A DNA stretch of 64,000 nt. It comes from Agapanthus africanus (taxonomy: Eukaryota > Streptophyta > Magnoliopsida > Asparagales > Amaryllidaceae). A program made the translations under genes and the position numbers. The stretch covers positions 563,896,315 to 563,960,314 of the forward strand of contig CM057346.1 in NCBI GenBank assembly GCA_030015575.1. The letters run 5' to 3'. Every line of letters begins with the position of its first letter. The first letter of the stretch is position 1. Positions 33,061-42,731 of the stretch are shown here, piece by piece. The notes below the pieces were generated by a model. The model was not told the DNA's origin. It saw nothing but the letters and a program-made list of their open reading frames with translations, and did no database searches.

Positions 33061-33574
33061 ATGTGTGGTCGTCAGGACCCGTCACCTCTTTGAAGACATT
33101 GAAGGATTACAATGCCAAGTATCAAAGGAGTGAAGAGATATACCCTAGAACCGGAGTGGATTAGATAGTCCTTGGCCCAATTTGGGGTCAAGACGAATTA
33201 ATTATGTTATGAGTCCATTGGACCAGTTAATCACAAATTGAGGACTTATGGCCATCTTGGGCTAAGTCCAATCAGGAGAGGCTTTGCCTCTATCCATTTA
33301 GGCCAATTGGGCTAAAGCCTAGTGTTAAACACTACAGAGCAGTCAGTGTTGAACACTGGGAATGGGGTTGACAAGTTAGTGTTTAACACTAAGAGATAAT
33401 TAGTGTTAAACACCAGCAACAAGGCTTTTCATATTAGTGTTAAACACTAAAACAGATCAGTGTTGAACACTGCAGGTAAAGCTTTTTATTTAGTGTTGAA
33501 CACTAAGGCCCAACAGTGTTTTAACACTGGGTTCGAGAGTTTTAATTTAGTGTTAAATACTAAGGCAAGAGGGG

Positions 33575-33775
33575 TCACGTGGCAGCACGTGAGAGCGCCC
33601 TCCCTTCATCTATTCTGCTGAGATTATCGCATCTTTCAGAGCATCACGTGCCATCACGTGATGGGCATTCAAATGCCTATGTATCAGAGCTTCTGCCAAG
33701 GGTCACGTGGATCACGTGGGGTGCTGCCTCAAAGGGACTTTTTGTAGATCTCTTGGGGGGTCACGTGATGACACG
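33575..33775 (-). promoter_or_regulatory. CACGTG pairs downstream of TATA in S2
   Basis: Eight CACGTG boxes in four pairs, spacers GCAG, CCAT, GAT and ATGA. Three of the four pairs are therefore 10 bp centre to centre. CACGTG is the plant G-box bound by bZIP and bHLH factors. Confidence 0.75.
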
Positions 33776-34801
33776 TGACCCTGCCTCTATGTATTTTGTT
33801 TTAGAGGATCTGTTAATCTTTTTGCAGGAATTAAATTTCTCGAGCTGTAAATTTCAGAGGAATTGAATTCCTACTTCCTTTCGAAGACTTATATTCTGGA
33901 ATAGAGTTTAACTCTGAATTTTCTGTAGGAGAACTGAATAGGGTTAAACCCTAATAAAAGCTTTTAAGGAATCAAACTCTCATTCTCTGTTAAAGAATTA
34001 TGATTAAGGGAATTAAATTCCCGCTGTTACAACAGAACTAGGTTCTTAATTAGGGTTAAACCCTGTTTCTTTTCATTCTGAAGGAATTAAATTCCCATGA
34101 TACAGGGTCAAGCCCTAATTTTATTTTAAAGGAATTAAATTCCTATAGTTCTGTGAGAATTAAATTCTCATGCTTGCACTCCCTCTCTATGTTTTGGATC
34201 TGCATGGCAGGATCTCGACCCATTGAGAATTAAATTCTCAACCTTAAGGGGAGATGTGCACTTTGCAGATCCTCTATCAAAGAGAGAAGAAATATGTTCT
34301 TCTGTTTTATATATCAGAGTTAAACTCTGTTGAGAATTAAATTCTCTTTCTTTCAAAAGGCCTTCCCTTTCTTACCTAGGGTTTTTGCAGAAGATCCGAG
34401 TCTTTTCAAAGTATCAAAGCTCTCCTCTTTTTTTCTTTTTTCTTCTCTGCGCCTGTATATCTGTTTTTCTGTGTCTCTTAGCTCCTATTTATAGGAGAAG
34501 TAGCCGAATCAATCAGTTTTTGACGAATCTTCATCGCGAGATTTGATTTGCATTCATCATTCATTTTGGACCTTTGGATTATTAGGTGAATTTTATTCAC
34601 CATTGGATCTCTAATCCAGGGGTTCCCCTTTATTATTTCGGTTAGATTTAAAGGGGAAATCTTTCCAAATCCGAGATTTTCCCATAGATAGATCACCTCT
34701 GAATCTTTAATTCGATTGGTTCCAGATAGTTGCTTTCCTTTGGAAAGATTTGAATCTGTTTCAGAATTTAATTCTGTTGACGAAATGGGCCTTGAAAGCC
34801 G

Positions 34802-35275
34802 GTCACGTGTGACCACGTGACCCATGGTCACGTGTGAGCACGTGACCCCCTTCGGAATGAGCCTTCTTCTTTCTTTTGCGCTCTGTCTTCTGATTGCTGC
34901 TTGAACGTAACGTGCTACCACGTGACCCCTGGTCACGTGTGAGCACGTGACCCTTGTTTGAACTCTCTTTCCTTGGTTCTTCTGGAGAACGAGTCTGCTG
35001 CCTTGAACGTCACGTGCCAACACGTGACCCTGGTCACGTGGGAGCACGTGACTTCTTCTGAAGCCTTTTCCTTGACTTGATCAGGGAACCGGTGTGCCTT
35101 TTGACGCTTGCATTTAAATGTCACGTGTCGCCACGTGACCCTGGTCACGTGGGAGCACGTGACTTTTCCTGAAGCCCCTTTTCTTCTACGTAGTCAGGAA
35201 ACTGAACTTGCCTTGATGATGTTTTTTAGGTGTCACGTGCCAACACGTGACCGCTAGTCACGTGTAAGCACGTGA
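34802..35275 (-). promoter_or_regulatory. CACGTG array upstream of TATA in S2
   Basis: About nineteen CACGTG boxes in five tandem units of roughly 110-117 bp. Most are pairs with 4-nt spacers (TGAC, TGAG, CCAA, GGAG, TCGC, TAAG), so paired boxes face the same side of the helix. The array ends about 300 bp upstream of the TATA box, where an enhancer would act. Equivalent array in the E3 LTR at 54500-54955. Confidence 0.82.
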
Positions 35276-35332
35276 CCCTCTTCTGAAGCTTTTCACAGAA
35301 GCTTTCCTGATTTTAAATCAGGAAACAAGCAG

Positions 35333-36456
35333 CAACAGACTGCTGTCCTGATGAACCGACCAGAGGCAGAAGCACCTGGGGTGAAACAATTAGAGCTTTG
35401 CACCCCAAACAATTCTCAGGAAAAGAGAGCCCGCTGGAAGCTGAGGAATGGGCTCAGAGCATCGAAGATGATCTGGAAGCGGCACAAGTGCCAGACATAG
35501 CTTGGGTTCGTGTTGCAAAATTACAGCTCACGGACAATGCACGGGTTTGGTGGAAGGCGGAAGAAAGCCGTCTCACCCAACCTATCGATTGGAAGACTTT
35601 CCGAGACATGTTCGACGCAAAGTACTTCCTTGAGACTACCAGGTTCGACATGGAACAGCAGTTCATCCATCTGCAACAGGGTTCAATGTGGGCCAAGTTA
35701 GTAGATGAATATGACGCTGAGTTCACCATACTCAGTCGGTAAGATATGTTTCAATAATTCGATTCTTCAATATACCACATACTACACATCTATCACAATA
35801 CTTTAACAGATTTGCGGCACACCTGATACCGACGGATGAGATGAGAGCCCGTCGATTTCAACAAGGTTTGGATTCAGAGATCCAGGCTACACTAGCTACA
35901 GGAGATTTTCCGACTCATGAATCGGCTCTGAAAGCTGCCCGACGTTATGAGGCAGTGGTAAAGATGAGAGGCAGATTTCAAGCTGCTGGAGTTAAGCGCC
36001 CTGCCAACCAGATGGCAGGAGGAGCCTCATCAAGGCCACCTTTTGTGCCAAGGAGACCGGGAGTACCGAACAACAGGCCCAGCCCAACCTTTTGTACCTA
36101 CTGCAAGAGAGCTGGACATATGATGAAAAACAGCGGGCGAGCCAACCGTCTTTGCTTAGTCTACGGCTCAGCTACTCATGATATTGGGTCTTGTCCCCAA
36201 ATACAAAATCCATATGTTGCACCCAGGCCAGCAATCACTTATCAGCAGAGACCAGCCATTCAAGCACCTGCTCCAAGACTCGCTCTCCCTGCTCTACCAC
36301 CTAGAGGACCACCGACTGCACCTCCTTCTCGTCAGTTCCATCAAGCTCAACGGAACATTCCGAGGAATTCTCCTCCGGCTAGGAGGAATGTACCACGACG
36401 ACAGGCTTTCACGATGACAATGGAAGAAACTGAGTCCACTGGCCAAGTTATCACTG
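35333..36456 (+). pseudogene. Chromovirus gag, main part
   Basis: Capsid blocks include LHPKQFSGKESPLEAEEW, then (after a 71-nt intron at 35739-35809) the conserved RRFQQGLDSEIQ region. A one-base deletion near 35391 breaks the frame between the N-terminal part and the capsid. The zinc knuckle region (about 36090-36200) has a degenerate CCHC: the last Cys of the first knuckle is Ser and the second knuckle is disrupted. A Pro-rich tail precedes the second intron. Confidence 0.82.
35739..35809 (+). other. Intron 1 of chromovirus gag-pol, 71 nt
   Basis: Starts GTAAGATATG and ends CTTTAACAG, with AT-rich content and a branch-like CTTTAAC. It falls between capsid blocks that are contiguous in the family, and its removal keeps the same frame across the junction. 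Confidence 0.8.
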
Positions 36457-36544
36457 GTAACCCTTTCTTCTTAAGCTTTTCTTTCAGCCTTAATACCTAT
36501 CCACATATTTTTCCTATACCTAAAACCTATCCCACATACCTTAG
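36457..36544 (+). other. Intron 2 of chromovirus gag-pol, 88 nt
   Basis: Starts GTAACCC, ends ACATACCTTAG, pyrimidine-rich. It lies just upstream of the protease and brings the gag-side frame (frame 3) into the protease-RT frame (frame 1). Confidence 0.78.
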
Positions 36545-38973
36545 GTACAATCTTAGTAGCCTCACTTCCTGCACCGGCACTCTTCGATACTGGAGCATCT
36601 CACTGCTTTATGTCGCAACTGTTCGTCCGAACTCATGCGATTCCAGTCACTCCGCTTGTATCCAGATAGAATGTCAGTTCGGGAAATGGCGTTCTAAAGG
36701 CAACAATGGGATACAGCTTGTGTCCAGTAGTCGTCTGCAGCAGAGAATTCTATGCTGACTTCAAAGTGCTGAACATACCGAACTTCGTTGTGGTTTTAGG
36801 TATGGATTGGCTCGGAACATTTTATGCTACCATTGACTGTCGTCAAAGGAGGGAAGTATTCGAGATTCCAGAGCATCCGGTCTTCTATTTCAAAAGTGGA
36901 GACCGTACACTGGAGCCAAGTACCTATAAGGCGAAACCAAAGAAGGCAGTGATCGCAGAAATTCAAGCGGAGGAAGGATCAAAGCCAGAAGTGGTTCGAG
37001 AGTTCGACGATGTGTTTCCTGACGATATATCAGGTTTGCCTCCCGATCGAGCTCTTGAATTCAGCATTGATTTAGTACCAGGAGCACAACCGGTGATCAA
37101 AGCACCTTATTGATTAAGTCCGGAAGGTTTGAAGGAAGTCCGAACTTAGTTGGATGAATTATTGGCGAAAGGATGGATTCGTCCCGGTACTTCAAGTTGG
37201 GGATCACCAGTACTGCTTGTGAAGAAGAAGGAAGGTTCATACAGAATATGCATCGATTATAGAGCCTTGAACGAAGTAACGGTAAAGAACAAGTATCCAC
37301 TACCGCGTATCGACGATCTATTCGATCAGCTAAGTGGATCTTGTGTTTTCTCTAAATTAGATCTTCGTTTAGGTTATCATCAGGTGAAGGTCAAGGAAGC
37401 CGATATTCATAAAACGGCTTTCACAACTCACTATGGATATTACGAATTTCTTGTGATGCCATTTAGAGTGACCAACGCACCAGCAATATTCATGAACCTG
37501 ATGAATCAAGTTTTCCGGGAGTACTTAGACAGATTCGTTGTCATCTTCATCGACGACATCCTGGTGTATTCTAAGAGTCGGAAAGAACATGTCGAGCACC
37601 TACGAATTGTCCTGGAAACTCTACGACAACATCAGCTCTATGCCTAATACAGCAAGTGCGAGTTTTGGCTAGATCAAGTGGGTTTTCTCGGACATATTGT
37701 ATCAGGCGAAGGAATCTCTGTGGATCCAGCGAAAGTAGTAGCAGTAAGCGAATGGCCGACACCAAAGTCAGTGAAGGACATTCAAAGTTTCTTGGGTCTA
37801 GCTGGGTATTACCGAATGTTTATTGAAGGCTTTTCTAAGATAGCAACACCCCTGACCAAGCTCACACGTAAAGATGAAGAATTCGTGTAGTTAGAAGCAT
37901 GTGAACAAGCTTTCGTAGAACTCAAGTCAAAGTTGACATTAGCGCCTATTCTCGTTATACCGGACTAATCTGGAGGTTTCGAAGTGCATTGTGATGCATC
38001 CGGTAAGGGATTAGTATGTGTTCTACATCAGCACGGTAAAGTTGTGGCTTATGCTTCAAGACAACTGAAAATTCATGAGCGCAATTATCCGACGCATGAT
38101 TTGGAATTGGCAGCCGTTATTTTTGCTCTTAAGATTTGGCGCCATTATCTTCTTGGTGAACGAGTGAACATATACACATATCACAAGAGTCTGAAATATG
38201 TGTTTACTCAGAAAGAACTTAATATGCGGCAGAGACGATAGTTAGAACTCATGGCGGACTTTGACATCAACCTTCAATATCATCTAGGAAAGGTGAATGT
38301 GGTACCTGATGCCCTTAGTCGCCAACCATTAGCAATGAATCTCACCGCTCAGTGGAAGCTTCAACAAGATTTGTATCAGATGGAGATTGAAGTAGTCATG
38401 CCAGGTAACACTTCAAGTTTGATGAATTTACAAGTTCAATCTACCATTGTTAATCAGATCAAGGCAGCTCAAGCAAGTGATGCTAAGTTGCAAAAGATCG
38501 GAGAACAAGTGGAGAATGGACTCAGAACAGACTTCATCATCCATGAAAACGGATCTTTGAGATACGGCTGCAGATTGTGTGTACCAAAAGGTCCTGTTCG
38601 GGAAGAGTTAATGAAAGAAGCTCACAGCTCTCCCTACTCAGTACACCCTGGAGGTACAAAGATGTACAAAGCTCTACGTCAGAATTACTGGTGGCATGGA
38701 ATGAAGCGTGAAGTAGTCAGAAGCGTCGCTAAATGCTTGGTGTGTCAGCAAGTAAAGGCTGAACATCACATGACTGCTGGGTTACTTCAACCGTTACCGA
38801 TCCCAGAATGGAAGCGGCAACATATCACAATAGATTTTGTGACTGCACTTCCTTGCAGCACAAAGGGTAATGATGCGGTATGGGTCATTGTGGATCGACT
38901 CACAAAGTCGTCTCACTTCATCCCATTTCGGGTTGGTCAATCTACTGAGACACTAGCAAAGAAGTACATGGAG
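36545..38973 (+). pseudogene. Chromovirus protease, RT, RNase H and integrase zinc domain
   Basis: Protease motif LFDTGASH near 36580; RT from about 37150 with [11 protein letters not shown] and the catalytic FIDDIL near 37545; RNase H from 37980 with CDASGKG and LELAAV, but the expected TDH reads TYH (Asp to Tyr near 38178); integrase HHCC intact (YSVHPGG ... CLVCQQVK) and first core Asp in TIDFVTALP. One frame throughout, broken by stops at 36667, 37111, 37147, 37645, 37888, 37966 and 38239. Most of these fit G:C to A:T changes of Trp, Gln or Arg codons. Ends at intron 3. Confidence 0.88.
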
Positions 38974-39041
38974 GTAAGAATCTACTTAAGATTTAAAACT
39001 CTTCATAATGTACTATCTCTGATACCCATGAACTCATACAG
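38974..39041 (+). other. Intron 3 of chromovirus gag-pol, 68 nt
   Basis: Starts GTAAGAATC, ends AACTCATACAG. It interrupts the integrase core between the first Asp and the IVRLHGVP block, and moves the frame from 1 to 3. In-frame translation of the intron gives a non-conserved insert absent from the family. Confidence 0.8.
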
Positions 39042-39953
39042 GAAATTGTGAGACTTCATGGTGTACCGGTCTGCATTGTCTCCAATTGTGACACCATGTT
39101 CCGATCGCAATTTTGGCAGAGTCTGCAAGCCAGCTCGAGAACAAGTATGAATTTTAGCGCATCTTATCATCCACAAACAGATGGTCAGTCTGAGCGAACT
39201 ATTCAGATCTTGGAGGATATGCTCAGAGCGTATATGTTAAACTTTGGAGGATCGTGGGAAGACCACCTACATCTTGTGGAGTTTTCATACAACAACAGCT
39301 ACCAAGCAAGCATAGGAATGACACCTTTTGCAGCACTGTATGGAAGGAAGTGTCGATCACCATTAAGTTGGGACGACATCGGAGATAGGGAACTTCTTGG
39401 ACCTGAGATGATAGTAGCAACCGTAGATGTGGTACGCACTATCAAAGAAAAGATGCGCATAGCCCAAGATCAACAGAAGCACTGGGCTGATGCAAAGCGC
39501 CGTCATTTAGAGTTCCAGCCAGGAGATCACGTATTCTTAAAGATATCTCCGAACCGTGGAGTGATCCGATTTGGAAGACGGGGAAAGCTAAGTCCAAGAT
39601 ACATTGGACCGTTCGACATACTCGAACGAGTCGGTGAAGTGGCATACCGCTTGGCACTTCCACCCTCATTGGAAGGAATGCACAATGTGTTCCACATATC
39701 CCAACTCAGAAGGTATTTGAGTGACCCCAGCCATATTCACGATCATTCCGAGCTCACTGTACAGCCTGACTTATCTTGTGAGCAACAACCTGTGGAGATC
39801 CTGGACAGGAAAGTGAAGTCATTTCGGAACAAGGAAGTCAACTTGGTTCGAGTGATGTGGGGAAAAGACACTCCAGGAGAATCGACATGGGAAAGGGAAG
39901 ATGAGACGCGTGCAAGATACCCTCACCTATTTGTAAACCTGTCCTTAAAATAA
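39042..39953 (+). pseudogene. Chromovirus integrase core, C-terminus and chromodomain-like region
   Basis: IVRLHGVP opens the segment. The second core Asp, normally in IVSDRD, reads IVSNCD (Asp to Asn near 39092), so the integrase is dead, while the Glu in TDGQSERTIQ remains. The GPFDILERVGEVAYRLALP and HNVFHISQLRRY blocks are typical of chromoviral integrase tails. The C-terminal ILDRKVKSF...RVMWGKDTPGESTWERE is the Tekay/Del chromodomain-like module thought to direct insertion into heterochromatin. Stop at 39951-39953. Confidence 0.88.
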
Positions 39954-39970
39954 AATTTGTAAATTTCGAG

Positions 39971-39997
39971 GACGAAATTTTTGTAAGAAGGGTAGAC
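39971..39997 (+). other. Chromovirus 3' box and polypurine tract
   Basis: GAGGACGAAATTTTTGTAAG, then AAGGGTAGAC immediately before TGTAACAAC of the 3' LTR. The GAGGACGAAATTT box is characteristic of Tekay/Del elements. Confidence 0.75.
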
Positions 39998-41415
39998 TGT
40001 AACAACTCCAATTTTAGTGTACATAAATTTAATTAAAAGTTAATGTATACTTGGGGTATTTACATTTCCTTTGAGTACTATAAGTATTTGTTTTGCTTTT
40101 TAATAGCCAGAAGGAGCTTATAGCTCATTAGTAAGACCTTGCACTGCTGAACCAAAGCACCAGAGTTCAAATCCCATCACCCACATTATTTTTTATATTG
40201 TTTTCTTTAAAATTTTTAGAATCCCAAGAGTCTACACATGCTAAACACGTAAAACCAAAAGTCATATATAAAATAAACTGGCCCAAGGGGTAGATAAATC
40301 GACAAGGGACACGTGGCCCCCAGACCCGGCCTGACTTGGCCGAATCGGGCCGACGGCGTGGTTGACTCGGCCGGCACCGCCGGCCGAACTCGATTGAATC
40401 CGAGTTGGTCCTTCATGAAACTTGTGCCTTTTGGTATTCTTGAAACCCCTGTCATGTTTGAATACCCTGCACATTAACATATACTTTAAAATACAATTAA
40501 AACCTAATTTAAATCTATTTTTAATGCATAATTTTTAATACATTTCTATCAAACCCTAACCCTAATCTTTTTCTATAAATACCACTCCAATTCACACCCC
40601 CTCACTCACAAATTCTGTCCAAACTCTCAAGAAAAATCCGTAGAACTTTTGTGTACAAGTGGAGTTAGCGAAGGGTGAAGCGCCGACGAACTTCCGACGA
40701 CGACCCTAGGAGCTCCCGGCGACGAAACGACGCACCGACACCTCCTACCACTCTCTCTTCCTCTTCTCTTAGCTCCAATCCAGTAAGTCCCTCCTCCCTC
40801 TTCTCTTTTCTATTCTGAAAACTCGTAATTTTAAAACCCGACGGAAGCGGAGTTAATCCGACTTCCGATTCGGTTTTTCTTTAAAAGTTCCATTTTTCTT
40901 AAAACAATAATACCAAACTCGCACAACATGACTATTAATCATTAACAAAACATATTGAATAAGTTCCTTATCAAAAGAATGTATATTTCAATTTTTATTG
41001 CATTTTTTCAGAAAAATACCATGTAGTTTAGTTTTGAAATTAAAACATCATTACCCTTGCTATACCTTTAGACAGATCACGAGGTAATGACCTACCTTTT
41101 CACAACACTCATATGCAACATAGCACGATGCCTTTTGGGAAACATAGATTCGGGAAAATTCGGTTTTACATAAAACTACCTTTAACTTATAAAAACCATT
41201 TTTACAAGATTATGTATTTTAAACAAATGTTTGCAAAGCGCCGCTACAACTCATTTGGGGAACCCGTTCGGGATGGTGCGGATTATCGCACATCCTCGGG
41301 CTTAGTAGTGCGAGATGCAGACCTCCGCAAGGGGCATTCGGTCTCGAAAGATTTAAAAATACAAATATCTTAAGAAAACGATATTTCTAGAAAAAATAAT
41401 AAATTAAATTATTTT

Positions 41416-41474
<59 letters not shown>

Positions 41475-42186
41475 GTATCATCAAAATATCTATTTTTGAT
41501 ATATTATAAATATTCCAACTTTTCTAAATAAAAAAGAATCACTTCACATGAAAATACCATGTAATTCCATATAAGTTCAATATTACAATTAAATACCATG
41601 TATTATGAAAAATAGGTTTATCCACTAGAAATGTCACAATGATAAAATATATATCAATGAAAACTTTGAAGACGATAATAAAATACTTGAGGTGTATTTT
41701 GAAAATTATACAAAAGTATTTTTACATAAAACCCCCTCAAGTTCTACAAATTACCCTGAGGACCCTAGTAAACATAGGTTTAAGCGGGACCAACCTCTTG
41801 AGCCTCAGGGAGCCGGAGAAGTGGGTGCCTGCCTATTTAAGGTAGACAATTTAACAAACGATGTTATCAACACGGTAATCGTCTTTGAAAAAGACACAAA
41901 TCCTGCCGTCCATGTGCAGCGGTTACCGATAATACCAAAACTTAATTCAGGATTCAATTTCTTTTCTAATTGTCTGACTCAGACTGAGTCTCATATAATC
42001 AATCTGACTTGAATATGATTCAAGTACAATCTACAATATAACAATTCAATATGAATCCATATATTCAATCTGTTCAATCTATCAATCTATACAACTTGAC
42101 CGAACTGAACCATGGATATATTCCATTTACATGATTATCCAGTACATCCATTTCCATTTATACGATATCATGGTTTCGGCAAGTCC
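39998..42186 (+). repeat. Chromovirus 3' LTR, first piece
   Basis: Begins TGTAACAACTCCAATTTTAG. Contains the tRNA-like segment (A-box TAGCTCATTAGT at 40121, B-box GAGTTCAAATCC at 40163), telo-box AAACCCTAACCCTAATC at 40551, and a CTATAAATACC box at about 40573. It continues at 45318-46096 after S3. It retains the segment deleted from the 5' LTR. Confidence 0.88.
41418..41478 (+). repeat. (AT)n and (GTAT)n microsatellite
   Basis: About 22 AT dinucleotides followed by four GTAT-type units, within the 3' LTR. S3 has only a short AT run at the matching place (about 44050). Confidence 0.95.
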
Positions 42187-42299
42187 TGTAACAACTCCAA
42201 TTTTGTATACCAAAAATTTGCTTTAAATATAGTGTACACTTGGAGTATTGATGTTGCTGAAAACAATTTAAGTATCTAATTCCTTACAATAATTACAAG

Positions 42300-42372
42300 A
42301 AGGATCTTGTAGCTCATTGGTAATATCTTGCATTGCTGAACCAAGCCACCAGAGTTCGAATCCTATACCCCA
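42300..42372 (+). other. tRNA-like segment with A and B boxes in S3
   Basis: A-box TAGCTCATTGG at 42310-42320 and canonical B-box GAGTTCGAATCC at 42352-42363, about 41 nt apart, a spacing within the pol III tRNA promoter range. The surroundings (TTGCATTGCTGAACC) are tRNA-like, but the ends do not form an acceptor stem, so this is a tRNA-derived or SINE-like relic. Confidence 0.65.
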
Positions 42373-42695
42373 CATAATTTTTATATCTTTTTGTTTTAAT
42401 TTTTTTTAGAAGTCAAACGGTCAAACAGCCATAACTCACGATTTATTGCGATTTAAGAAAATTAAAGTATGCCAAAATTCCCCCCAGACCGAGCCCGTCC
42501 CAACGAGACCCGACTCGGTCGCGACTCGGCCGAATCGGCCGAGTCGTCAACACGAAAAAAATTCGTGTTGACCTAGTCTCTTCACCTACATACTCTAAAT
42601 ATTTTCTACTGTTACGAAATTTCCAATAAATCTCTTTTAAGACCAAATTCAATGAATTTTTAATGTTTTTTTTTATATTTTAAATTTTTTTTTGT

Positions 42696-42731
42696 AACCC
42701 TAACCCTAACCCTAACCTAGCCCTATATAAA
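42696..42731 (+). promoter_or_regulatory. Telomere-like run next to TATA box in S3
   Basis: AACCCTAACCCTAACCCTAA followed by CCTAGCCC and TATATAAAG. The 5' and 3' LTRs of the chromovirus have shorter AAACCCTAACCCTAA runs at the same place. AAACCCTA (telo-box) is a known plant promoter element. Confidence 0.75.

Larger units (their letters stand above)
31823..35327 (-). repeat. Solo LTR S2, Tat type II, 3505 bp
   Basis: Plus strand runs TGTTCCCCTCCGAAAGACGG ... TTTAAATCAGGAAACA; sense is minus, as in the E3 LTR, which it matches end to end. Flanked by AGCAG at 31818-31822 and 35328-35332, a perfect TSD within chromovirus gag. TATA box CTATAAATAG is at 34494-34485 (minus), followed about 110 nt on by a strong donor CTAG|GTAAGAAAG near 34375. 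It carries 27 CACGTG boxes in two blocks and many hairpins with a TAA loop: AGTGT-TAA-ACACT at 33321, AGGGT-TAA-ACCCT at 34052, GGAAT-TAA-ATTCC at 34083 and AGAGT-TAA-ACTCT at 34316. Confidence 0.94.

Noticed and set aside
42300-42372. Functional tRNA gene
   Set aside because: A and B boxes are good but the ends do not pair into an acceptor stem and the anticodon arm is poor. Kept as a tRNA-like relic.
42690-42731. Chromosome end or interstitial telomere
   Set aside because: Only four units, inside an LTR and next to its TATA box; the other LTRs of the family carry it too.
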